Assembly: GCA_902475285.1 (NCBI GenBank)
Contig: CABRZA010000015.1
Location: forward strand, 1-24,087
Source: an uncultured Porphyromonadaceae bacterium
GTDB taxonomy: Bacteria; Bacteroidota; Bacteroidia; Bacteroidales; Muribaculaceae
Direction of reading: 5' to 3'
DNA: 24,087 nucleotides
The position numbers were made by a program, and so were the translations under genes. Within the stretch, counting starts at the first letter, position 1. Each line of letters opens with the position of its first letter. Below, piece after piece: positions 14,779 to 21,604 of the stretch. Below the pieces are notes generated by a model that did no database searches, had not been told where the DNA came from, and worked only from the letters and a program-made list of their open reading frames with translations.

Positions 14779-15579
14779 ATGGATTCCCAAGAATACTACC
14801 GACTCTATCCGGAACTGCGCCGACGCGACTGGTACACAAGTCTTCCCACGCGTGCGGTCATGAATTATATCGTCCGCAATGCCTTCGCCGAGCCCTGTCG
14901 TGTTTTCGACATCGACCTCCACGCAGGCTCTCTCATCACATTCTATTCCTATCTCGCCGAAGCCACAGATCTCGACTTCTGGCGAGTCAAAGATGCCCTC
15001 AACCAGCTCATCGACGAAGGTGACATCTCCCTCACCCCCTTCGGCCACAACATCATCGTAACCCTCACCCATTTCCCCGCCCAAACCCAACCCAAAGAAT
15101 TAACCGGCACCGAAGGAGGGGAGCAATACATTGCGGCCGCCCAGCCTGAACAAACTTTCACCACCGAATCGACCGTCCCCGAATCCTCGCCTGCCCAACC
15201 CAAAGAGTTGAACGGCAGTGAAGTAGGGACGCAATACATTGCGCCCACCCATTCTGAACAAACTTTCACCACCGAATCGACCGTCCCCGAATCCTCGCCT
15301 GCCCAACCCAAAGAGTTGAACGGCACCGAAGTAGGGGCGCAATACATTGCGCCCGCCCATCCTGAACAATCTAAAAACCACAGTTTTGCAACATCCTCCT
15401 CCGCTGTCCTCCCTCCTCGAAAATCCCACAATTCCAGTCTCCATCGGCGCAAAGCGCCGAAAAAAAGCCGCATTCGCGGCGACACTATTGTAGGCACGGG
15501 CGTAAGCCCGTGTAAATCAACCACAAACCTCCATAAGCCGCGTAGCGGCGACATTTTCATCCGCTCACCTTCCTATTGA
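14779..15579 (+). CDS. Uncharacterised protein with translated palindromic repeats
   Basis: 266 residues, family not recognised. Residues 1-100 (from MDSQEYYRLYPELRRRDWYT, through RAVMNYIVRNAF and DFWRVKDALNQLIDEGDISLTPFGHNIIVTLTHF) look like a compact alpha/beta unit with winged-helix character near 65-100, so DNA binding is possible but unproven. Residues about 104-198 are a 36-residue tandem repeat, 2.6 copies, encoded by a 108-bp DNA repeat; each unit includes ..EQYIA.. or AQYIAPA.. from a palindromic element. Residues 199-266 are Ser/Lys/Arg-rich and run through four more short palindromes (RRKAPKKSRIRGD, VGTGVSPC, HKPRSGD). The tail looks like acquired repeat DNA kept open rather than a folded domain. 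An upstream in-frame alternative start at 14737 is rejected because it precedes the -7 element. Confidence 0.65.
   Translation: MDSQEYYRLYPELRRRDWYTSLPTRAVMNYIVRNAFAEPCRVFDIDLHAGSLITFYSYLAEATDLDFWRVKDALNQLIDEGDISLTPFGHNIIVTLTHFPAQTQPKELTGTEGGEQYIAAAQPEQTFTTESTVPESSPAQPKELNGSEVGTQYIAPTHSEQTFTTESTVPESSPAQPKELNGTEVGAQYIAPAHPEQSKNHSFATSSSAVLPPRKSHNSSLHRRKAPKKSRIRGDTIVGTGVSPCKSTTNLHKPRSGDIFIRSPSY
15088..15371 (+). repeat. 108-bp tandem repeat (2.6 copies) inside the coding region
   Basis: Units begin at 15088, 15196 and 15304 (marker CAACCCAAAG), a period of exactly 108 bp or 36 codons. The spacer copies 15146-15217 and 15254-15325 are identical over 72 bp. The palindromic cores (15119-15138, 15227-15246, 15335-15354) differ between units. 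Only the third is a near-perfect palindrome and the first is the most decayed. Confidence 0.9.
15445..15549. repeat. Cluster of four short GC-rich palindromes
   Basis: Four hairpins in 105 bp: CGGCGC-AAA-GCGCCG (15445-15459), GCCGC-ATTC-GCGGC (15467-15480), CACGGGC-GTAA-GCCCGTG (15495-15512) and GCCGC-GTA-GCGGC (15537-15549). All fall within the 3' end of the preceding open frame, which stays open across them. They resemble REP-like elements in stem and loop size and are unrelated in sequence to the GGGCGCAAT palindrome. Confidence 0.8.
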
Positions 15580-15647
15580 CCCACGCCACAGCTGCCCCGT
15601 GAGCGCAGCCTAAACCGCTCCCGAGAGTACCTTGACATATTGATTAA

Positions 15648-15915
15648 GAGCTTGTTTAATAATAAATGTTACCGGTAGGGCGGTCAGCCGTCGGGCAGAT
15701 TTTCACTTGTGATGAGGGAGTTATGGGGCACCATAACGACCGAAGAACAAGTGGAAAGATGCCGGCGGATGGCCGCCCGGGAGTAATATTGTTCACATTT
15801 TGACGAAAATTGTCGATTGTTTTCAATTCATTTCAAAAGCCTGGGGGGGGATAAAGTTACCGTCGCCTCGCATAGCTTGCGACCCTATCGGCAACATTTA
15901 TTATTCAACAAGCTC
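15648..15915. mobile_element. 268-bp MITE-like element with 33-bp terminal inverted repeats
   Basis: The left end (15648-15680) and the reverse complement of the right end (15883-15915) agree at 30 of 33 positions, starting GAGCTTGTT. The element is flanked by direct TAA repeats (15645-15647 and 15916-15918), the expected 3-bp target duplication. No convincing ORF lies inside, so it would have to be moved in trans. GAG-type ends with a TNA duplication recall IS5-family elements (inference). The right end lies exactly at the stop codon of the minus-strand barrel gene. Together with the non-coding 15580-15647 (no feature seen), this accounts for the whole 335-bp gap between the two genes. Confidence 0.85.
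15678..15778. repeat. Long imperfect stem-loop inside the MITE-like element
   Basis: The left arm 15678-15710 (starting GGGCGG, ending TTCACTTGT) pairs imperfectly with 15747-15778 (starting ACAAGTGG, ending CCGCCC). Nested inside is GTTATGG-GGCA-CCATAAC (15720-15737). The structure forms on either strand. In the minus-strand transcript it would lie in the 3' UTR of the barrel gene. Confidence 0.7.
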
Positions 15916-16562
15916 TAAAAATTGTACCCCAGCGATATAGCCAACGTATTGCGGTGCACGCGCACCTTCTTGTCGCCGTTGCCGTACCGAGCAAGAGGAG
16001 TGAAACTGACCCCTCCCGTGACGCCAACGTAGTAACTCTTCGCGAAAGCCACCCCAAGCTTGATGCTCCAGCCCGCGTCCACGCGCTTCCACCCATGGTC
16101 GAAAAGATTTATCTTATACGCCGGAAGCGGGTCGGGAGCACTCAGGTTGGGTTCAAGCTGCTGACGGCCCCATAGGTTGAAGTTAACATACGGCCCCGTG
16201 CTCACGGCCATTTCAAAAGCCGGCGAAAGAGGTATGGCATAACCCACCATTACTGGCACCCGTATAGTATAGAATTTCGCCGCCCCCTCGTAGAAATAGT
16301 AATCGTCGAAAGTTATCAAGTCTTTCGACGACATCGCCGAATACGACAACATCACCCCCGGCTCGATGAAAAAACGCTTCGGAAGGTCGAACCGCGCCAC
16401 AAGACCCGTATTCACGCCCGCGCCCGTATTATATACATCCGATGCCGGAAAAGTAAGCTCCATGCCCAAACGCACGCCCACCTGAGGGCAAACAGCCTCC
16501 GCAGCCACAGGCGCGCAAACCGCCTCCGCAGCCACTGCTCCTATAAGAATGAATCCTTTCAT
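15915..16562 (-). CDS. Outer-membrane beta-barrel protein
   Basis: About 215 residues. A signal peptide (MKGFILIGAVAAEAV...) is followed by alternating amphipathic strands: VGVRLGMELTF, GVNTGLVARFDL, RFFIEPGVMLSYS, FYTIRVPVMVGYAIPL, FEMAVSTGPYVNFNL, AGWSIKLGVAFAKSYYVGVTGGVSF and TLAISLGYNF. It ends in the C-terminal Phe expected of Bam-inserted barrels. This pattern is typical of small Bacteroidetes barrels of the PorT/OMP_b-brl type, whose function is unknown. The frame is open to a GTG at 16589; the ATG at 16562 is preferred for the compact signal peptide. The TAG stop is built from two bases of the target duplication and one base of the MITE end. No TAnnTTTG element was found upstream. Confidence 0.82.
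   Translation of the reverse strand: MKGFILIGAVAAEAVCAPVAAEAVCPQVGVRLGMELTFPASDVYNTGAGVNTGLVARFDLPKRFFIEPGVMLSYSAMSSKDLITFDDYYFYEGAAKFYTIRVPVMVGYAIPLSPAFEMAVSTGPYVNFNLWGRQQLEPNLSAPDPLPAYKINLFDHGWKRVDAGWSIKLGVAFAKSYYVGVTGGVSFTPLARYGNGDKKVRVHRNTLAISLGYNF
16486..16535 (-). repeat. 27-bp tandem duplication in the barrel signal-peptide region
   Basis: Two 23-nt near-identical blocks (16486-16508 and 16513-16535, two mismatches) at a 27-bp period encode consecutive VAAEAVC segments at the end of the signal peptide. The likely cause is an in-frame duplication of nine codons. Confidence 0.8.
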
Positions 16563-16679
16563 CGCTTTCAGTCTTTTAGTATAATACACTCCCCGTCCCC
16601 CTTTTGTTTACCACTTTATAGAAATACCTTACCGGGAGTATATTGCTTATCTTGTGTCTGGAAAAAATGGTTAAAGGCG

Positions 16680-16710
16680 TTGAAACAATGAATATTTTTT
16701 TCTAACTTTG
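16680..16710 (+). promoter_or_regulatory. Consensus promoter of the DUF5106-mnmA-bfn-nupG-rsmE-kdsA-TPR unit
   Basis: TTG (16680-16682), 20-nt AT-rich spacer, TAACTTTG (16703-16710). Both elements match the Bacteroidetes consensus at optimal spacing, the best promoter in the window. The start codon is 103 nt after the -7 element, so the leader is long; I see no recognised riboswitch in it. Confidence 0.75.
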
Positions 16711-16813
16711 TCAATTAAAATCGGCAGGCTTTGCATGGCGGCAGTTTGCTTGGAGCCGACTTTGTGGCCCCGAAGCGTCGTTGGTGGATTGCTCGTGCCG
16801 GAAGTAATTGTAT

Positions 16814-17722
16814 ATGAAGAAAATAATATTCATCATAGCCTTCATTGCGGGGCTCTTTGCTTTGCCGGCGCGGGCCGCGTCGGGCGACCTGTTCGTTTAT
16901 CCCACACCTCCCGACAGCATGATGCAGCTCCAAAACCGCTGCGACTATATAGTGAGCCGTTTCTGGCAGCGTTGCAACTTCGACCGCGCCATGCGCAACC
17001 GTGCGCAGTTCCATAAGGCATTCGGCGACTGGGTGTCCATCATGCCCCACGCTTCGGCCGATACCGTCCACGCCGCCGTCGACGACCTCCTGGCGCGCTT
17101 CGCAAAAAAAGGTCCCGAAACCCTCGCATTGGCCCAAATGGCACGGGCATGGACTTTCAGCGACACTACCGAATTCTGTTCCGACGAAATTTACGCTCCC
17201 TTCGCCAACGCTGCCGCCGCTCACAAGAAGATTGCCAAGCAGGATCGCGCAATTTTCGCTGCCGATGCCAAGCGTCTGAACACCAGTATGGTGGGTGCAA
17301 CGGTCCCTGCGCTATCCTTCACCCTCCGGGGCGGCGAGACTTCGGGCTTCGATAAGCTCACCCCTGGCGCGTCGGTGCTTCTTTTCTTCTGCCGACGCGA
17401 CGACGTCGACGCCTCGCTCGCCCGCCTCAACCTCGACCTCGACCACAATGCGCGCGAACTCATAGAGCGCGGCGAACTTGCCATAGCCTGCATCAACCCC
17501 GAGACTTATACACCCGAGTGGGATAAGGACGTGGCCTCCTATCCCGCCAACTGGACTGTGGCCGCTATGCCCGACGCTGCCGACTACTTCGACCTATCGC
17601 GCCCGGTGCAGCTCTATTTCCTCGATGCCTCGCACAAAGTGCTGGTCAAAGACATGGACGTACAATACCTCATTGGCGCCTTCGACATTGCCAACCGAGC
17701 ACGTAAGCACAAGGCAAAATGA
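16814..17722 (+). CDS. DUF5106 domain protein with degenerate thioredoxin-like fold
   Basis: 302 residues. Residues 1-21 are a signal peptide (MKKIIFIIAFIAGLFALPARA), so it acts in the periplasm or at the outer membrane. The N-terminal region (about 25-150, FWQRCNFDRAMRNRAQFHKAFGDWVSIMPHAS...) matches the DUF5106 domain found before thioredoxin-like modules in Bacteroidetes. The second half (about 155-295) looks thioredoxin-like: VGATVPALSFTLRGGE...LTPGASVLLFF, then a single Cys193 in FFCRRDDVDA where CxxC would be expected, and later VQLYFLDASHKVLVKDM. It probably lacks disulfide oxidoreductase activity. An in-frame TTG at 16808 is possible, but the ATG fits the signal peptide. It overlaps mnmA by 4 bp. 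Confidence 0.8.
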   Translation: MKKIIFIIAFIAGLFALPARAASGDLFVYPTPPDSMMQLQNRCDYIVSRFWQRCNFDRAMRNRAQFHKAFGDWVSIMPHASADTVHAAVDDLLARFAKKGPETLALAQMARAWTFSDTTEFCSDEIYAPFANAAAAHKKIAKQDRAIFAADAKRLNTSMVGATVPALSFTLRGGETSGFDKLTPGASVLLFFCRRDDVDASLARLNLDLDHNARELIERGELAIACINPETYTPEWDKDVASYPANWTVAAMPDAADYFDLSRPVQLYFLDASHKVLVKDMDVQYLIGAFDIANRARKHKAK

Positions 17723-18846
17723 GTAAGACTTCGGTAGCGGTTCTTATTTCGGGCGGCGTCGACAGCGCCGTGGTGGTCCACACCCTCGCCGCCGACCCAA
17801 CTCTCGACCTTCATCTCTTCTACATCCGCATCGGCCGCGACGACGACAGCAACGGTTGCTCCGCCGAGGAAGACATCGAGATGTGCACACTCATCGCCGC
17901 CCGCTACGGCCTCCCATTCGAAGTGGTCTCGCTCCATCAGGAGTACTGGGACAACGTGATGGACTACGCACTCCGCACCGTGCGGGCCGGACTCACACCC
18001 AACCCCGACATAATGTGCAACTCCCTCATCAAGTTCGGCTTCTTCGAGGAGCGCTGGGGGCGGGCCTTCGACCTTACAGCCACTGGCCATTATGCCGATA
18101 CATGGATCGACCCCGACGGCCGCAAATGGCTCGCCACCGCCGTCGACCCCGTCAAGGACCAGACCGACTTCCTCGCCCGCATCACCGGCCGACAGCTCGA
18201 CCACCTCATATTCCCGCTGGGCCGTATGCCCAAGAGCGACGTCCGCCGCATTGCAGCCGAAGCCCATCTCCCCAACGCCTTCCGCCACGACTCGCAGGGC
18301 ATATGCTTCCTTGGTAAAATCAACTACAACGACTTCATACGCCGCCATTTGGGCGAGCGCCCCGGCGCAATCGTCGAGATAGAGACCGGCCGCAAGCTCG
18401 GCGAGCACCGTGGCTATTGGTTCCACACCATAGGCCAGCGCAAGGGCCTGGGCCTCAGCGGCGGCCCGTGGTTTGTGGTGCGCAAGAACATCGCCGACAA
18501 CGTGATATACGTTTCCCGGGGCTACGACACCGAGAAGCAGTATGGCCGCACTCTCCACATCGCCGAGATGCAGTACATCACCGCCAACCCATGGACGGCC
18601 GCCGACCTCGACGGCCCCGACGGCGTGCGCATCACTTTCAAAAACCGCCACACACCCGAGTTCCTCCCCGCCACCATGCGCCGCGTACCCGGCACCGAGG
18701 CCGAGTATGTAATCGACAGCGACATGAAAGTGCAGGGGATAGCCCCCGGCCAGTTCGCCGCCATATACGACACCGAACGCCGCCTGTGCTTCGGCTCGGG
18801 CATTATAACCGGCTCTGCCGAAGCCATAAAGAACGAATTAAGATAG
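17719..18846 (+). CDS. mnmA: tRNA-specific 2-thiouridylase MnmA
   Basis: 375 residues, a normal length. It thiolates U34 of tRNA(Lys), tRNA(Glu) and tRNA(Gln) using ATP and a sulfur relay. Seen: the PP-loop SGGVDS at 11-16, TPNPDIMCNSLIKF with the catalytic Cys100, GHYADTW, VKDQTDFLARI (where KDQSYFL is more common), the second catalytic Cys196 in HDSQGICFLGK, and HRGYWFHTIGQRKGLGLSGGPWFVV. The C-terminal beta domain is complete. It starts inside the stop of the DUF5106 gene (ATGA), and 7 bp follow before the nuclease-family gene. Bacteroidetes often carry two MnmA-like proteins, so this may be one paralog; the assignment to the family is firm. Confidence 0.95.
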   Translation: MSKTSVAVLISGGVDSAVVVHTLAADPTLDLHLFYIRIGRDDDSNGCSAEEDIEMCTLIAARYGLPFEVVSLHQEYWDNVMDYALRTVRAGLTPNPDIMCNSLIKFGFFEERWGRAFDLTATGHYADTWIDPDGRKWLATAVDPVKDQTDFLARITGRQLDHLIFPLGRMPKSDVRRIAAEAHLPNAFRHDSQGICFLGKINYNDFIRRHLGERPGAIVEIETGRKLGEHRGYWFHTIGQRKGLGLSGGPWFVVRKNIADNVIYVSRGYDTEKQYGRTLHIAEMQYITANPWTAADLDGPDGVRITFKNRHTPEFLPATMRRVPGTEAEYVIDSDMKVQGIAPGQFAAIYDTERRLCFGSGIITGSAEAIKNELR

Positions 18847-18853
18847 CACGCCT

Positions 18854-19528
18854 ATGGACAAGCCATTAGTCAGTCTCCATGTCATGGGCCTCTCTTACAG
18901 CCAGCTGCAAGGCGGAGCCTATGCCCTCCTGCTGGCCGAAGACGACGGCCCAAGGCGAATACCCGTGATAATAGGCGCCGCCGAGGCCCAGTCGATAGGC
19001 GTCATCCTCGAAGGCCTGAATCCCTCGCGTCCTCTCACCCACGACCTTTTCGTGAGCTTCGCACACGCCTTCGGAGTGAAACTCAAAAAAGTGTATATAT
19101 ACCGTTTCGAGGACGGCATATTCTCCTCGGAGCTCACCTTTGCCGACGGCGACGGACGTTCGGTGGTGCTCGACGCTCGAACATCCGACGCCATAGCCCT
19201 CGCTCTGCGCACCCGCACCCCCATCTATACGTCGCAGGACATAATCGAGCGTGCCGGATTCATCATCGTCGACAACGACCTGCGCCGTCCCGACGCCGAC
19301 ACCGCCGCCGGCCTATCCCCCGAAAACAACAACACCCTTTCGGGCCACACCTACGCCGACCGAACCGACTACCACGCCGACCCAAAGCCCGAAAACTACT
19401 CCATAGAGCAGCTCGAGCGAACCTTGGAGGAACTTATACGCCAGGAAAACTACGAGGAGGCCGCACGCATCAGCGAAATTCTCGACAAGAAGAAAAACAA
19501 GGACAAAGACAATAACGAAAATTCATAA
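18854..19528 (+). CDS. Bifunctional nuclease family protein (DUF151 + UvrB/C motif)
   Basis: 224 residues. Residues about 5-140 form the DUF151/bifunctional-nuclease domain: GLSYSQLQGGAYALLLAEDDGPRRIPVIIGAAEAQSI, RPLTHDLFVSFAHAFG, and LDARTSDAIALALRTRTPIY, with the conserved T-H-D and D-A-R-x-S-D motifs. A disordered stretch (about 145-180) follows, then a UVR motif at about 183-213 (SIEQLERTLEELIRQENYEEAARISEILDKKK), the short helical hairpin found in UvrB and UvrC. A plant member was reported to have nuclease activity; the bacterial role is unclear. It has no signal peptide. It sits 7 bp after mnmA and 14 bp before the nucleoside permease, which might use nucleic acid breakdown products (speculative). 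Confidence 0.88.
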   Translation: MDKPLVSLHVMGLSYSQLQGGAYALLLAEDDGPRRIPVIIGAAEAQSIGVILEGLNPSRPLTHDLFVSFAHAFGVKLKKVYIYRFEDGIFSSELTFADGDGRSVVLDARTSDAIALALRTRTPIYTSQDIIERAGFIIVDNDLRRPDADTAAGLSPENNNTLSGHTYADRTDYHADPKPENYSIEQLERTLEELIRQENYEEAARISEILDKKKNKDKDNNENS

Positions 19529-19542
19529 TACCACCTTAAACC

Positions 19543-20886
19543 ATGAAGTCTTCAACCCTACAACTGAAAGTACGCATGGCCGTACTTCTTTTCATTGAGT
19601 TCGCCGTCTGGGGCTCGTATCTCACCTCTTTGGGCGCTTACCTGTCGCGCGTGGGCCTGCAGGGGCAGATAGGTTGGTTCTACGCCATGCAGGGCGTTGT
19701 GTCGATATTCATGCCGGCCCTCGTGGGCATCGTGGCCGACCGCTGGATTCAGGCCCAGCGTATGCTCAGCCTCTGCCACCTCCTCGCCGGCGGCTTCATG
19801 CTCGGTGCCGGTGTCTACGGCCTCAGCACTGCTGTGCCCGACTTCGGCATACTATTCCTCCTTTACAGTCTCTCAGTGGCATTCTTTATGCCCACCATAG
19901 GCCTCAGCAACTCCGTGTGCTACACCGCCTTGGGTAAATATAATCTCGACCCCGTGGTGCACTTCCCGCCGGTGCGCGTCTTCGGCACCATAGGCTTCAT
20001 CGTGGCCATGCTCTTCGTCAACTTCACCGGTTATCAGAACACCGCCATGCAGCTCGTCACATCGGGCGCCATGAGCATTGTGATGTGCCTCTACGCACTC
20101 ACCATGCCCAAATGCCCCGTGAGCGCCGACAAGCAGAAGAAGAGCCTCGTCGATGCTCTTGGCCTCAGGGCCTTCGTCCTCTTCAAGGACAAGCAGATGG
20201 CCGTGTTCTTCGTTTTCAGCATGCTCCTGGGCGTGTCGCTCCAGATTACAAACGGTTTTGCCAACCCCTTCATACAGAGCTTCGGCTCGGTGGCCGAGTA
20301 TGCCGGCGCTTGGGGCGTCGACAACGCCAACGCACTCATTTCCCTCTCGCAGATGAGCGAGACCCTCTGCATTCTCCTCATACCTTTCTTCCTCCGCCGC
20401 TTCGGCATTAAGGTAGTGATGCTCATGGCAATGTTCGCATGGGTGTTCCGTTTCGGTTTCTTCGCCGTCGGCAACCCCGGCTCGGGTGTGGTGTTCTTCA
20501 TCCTCTCGATGCTTGTCTACGGCATTGCCTTCGACTTCTTCAATGTCAGCGGTTCGCTCTATGTCGATAAGAAGACCAACGCCGATATCCGTTCCTCGGC
20601 CCAGGGCCTCTTCATGGTGATGACCAACGGTATCGGCGCCACAGTGGGCACACTCGCCGCCCAGGCCGTAATCGACCGCTATGTGTATTCCCAACCCGCC
20701 GGTGTGGCTCAGGTCGACGGATGGCACACCGCATGGTATATCTTCGCCGGATATGCCCTGGTGGTTGCCGTTCTCTTCTTCCTCATCTTCCACGACAAAG
20801 ACAAGCAGGCTCCTTCGGACAATGAGGTAAAGAAAGCCGAGGCCGACACCGCCGCCGCCCCCGACGGTATGGCCGACACTATATGA
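19543..20886 (+). CDS. Nucleoside permease, NupG-type MFS transporter
   Basis: 447 residues with about 12 predicted membrane helices. The nucleoside:H+ symporter family is recognised from VRMAVLLFIEFAVWGSYLTSLGAYL at the N terminus, IGWFYAMQGVVSIFMPALVGIVADRWIQAQRML, NSVCYTALGKYNLDPVVHFPPVRVFGTIGFIVAML, and FFNVSGSLYVDKKTNADIRSSAQGLFMVMTNGIGATVGTLAAQ. It lies in the inner membrane and would import nucleosides with protons. A hydrophilic Lys/Glu/Ala-rich tail of about 30 residues follows the last helix. The order nuclease-family protein then nucleoside permease suggests salvage, but this is context only. One base separates it from rsmE. Confidence 0.9.
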   Translation: MKSSTLQLKVRMAVLLFIEFAVWGSYLTSLGAYLSRVGLQGQIGWFYAMQGVVSIFMPALVGIVADRWIQAQRMLSLCHLLAGGFMLGAGVYGLSTAVPDFGILFLLYSLSVAFFMPTIGLSNSVCYTALGKYNLDPVVHFPPVRVFGTIGFIVAMLFVNFTGYQNTAMQLVTSGAMSIVMCLYALTMPKCPVSADKQKKSLVDALGLRAFVLFKDKQMAVFFVFSMLLGVSLQITNGFANPFIQSFGSVAEYAGAWGVDNANALISLSQMSETLCILLIPFFLRRFGIKVVMLMAMFAWVFRFGFFAVGNPGSGVVFFILSMLVYGIAFDFFNVSGSLYVDKKTNADIRSSAQGLFMVMTNGIGATVGTLAAQAVIDRYVYSQPAGVAQVDGWHTAWYIFAGYALVVAVLFFLIFHDKDKQAPSDNEVKKAEADTAAAPDGMADTI

Positions 20887-20887
20887 T

Positions 20888-21604
20888 ATGATACGTTTCT
20901 ACGCTCCTGATATTGAACGCAATCCCGTGCTGCCGCCCGACGAGAGCGCGCATGTGGTGAGGGTGCTCCGCCGCCGCGAAGGCGACGACGTCGACGTCGT
21001 CGACGGCCACGGACACCTCTATCACTGCCGACTTGCCGTGGCCGACCCCCGCGGAGCCATGCTCGAGGTACTCGATAAAGAGGTGGTCCTCAACACATGG
21101 ACCCCGCGCCTCACCATAGCCGTCGCTCCCACAAAGAACGCCGACCGCATGGAGTGGCTCGTCGAGAAGCTCGTCGAGCTCGGAGTCGATGCCATCGTCC
21201 CACTGCGTTGCGATCGCTCGGAGCGTAAGGACATCAAGGCCGAGCGTCTGGAGCGCATCGCCGTCTCGGCCATGAAGCAGTCGCTCAAGGCCACGCTGCC
21301 GATCATCTACCCCACCACGCCGCTGATGTCCTACGTCCGCGCCGTGGCTCCCGATACGCAGAAGCTCGTGGGCTATTGCGATGCCGACACCGAGCGGCGC
21401 CTCATGGCCACCGAATACCGCGCCGGCAACAACCTCAGCGTCCTCATAGGCCCCGAGGGCGACTTTTCGCCCGAGGAAATCGTCGCCTGCCGTGCCGAGG
21501 GCTATGTGCCCGTCACCATGGGCGACAACCGCCTGCGCACCGAAACAGCGGCCCTCGACGCCTGCTGCACCTTCCACGTTATAAATCAACTCAACAGCAT
21601 ATGA
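20888..21604 (+). CDS. rsmE: 16S rRNA (uracil-1498-N3)-methyltransferase
   Basis: 238 residues. It methylates U1498 of 16S rRNA with S-adenosylmethionine. The N-terminal PUA-like domain (about 1-70) holds HVVRVLRRREGDDVDVVDGHG. The SPOUT methyltransferase domain has AVAPTKNADRMEWLVEKLVELGVDAIVPLRCDRSE, AMKQSLKATLPII, and the SAM-binding knot LIGPEGDFSPEEI (186-198) and MGDNRLRTETAALDA (211-225). The order of these blocks and the length match the family. Its stop overlaps the kdsA start (ATGA), implying coupled translation although the enzymes serve different pathways. Confidence 0.95.
   Translation: MIRFYAPDIERNPVLPPDESAHVVRVLRRREGDDVDVVDGHGHLYHCRLAVADPRGAMLEVLDKEVVLNTWTPRLTIAVAPTKNADRMEWLVEKLVELGVDAIVPLRCDRSERKDIKAERLERIAVSAMKQSLKATLPIIYPTTPLMSYVRAVAPDTQKLVGYCDADTERRLMATEYRAGNNLSVLIGPEGDFSPEEIVACRAEGYVPVTMGDNRLRTETAALDACCTFHVINQLNSI

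Noticed and set aside
15088..15371. Could the tandem repeat be a CRISPR array?
   Set aside because: It is a 108-bp tandem repeat with identical spacers, keeps an open frame and has no cas genes nearby.
15843..15850. Run of eight G inside the MITE-like element
   Set aside because: A homopolymer that may vary by slippage or sequencing error, but no gene or promoter reads through it.
16708..17016. Small plus-strand ORF in the long leader before the DUF5106 gene
   Set aside because: Its annotated start is at the promoter itself and it overlaps the real gene out of frame with shadow-like composition.
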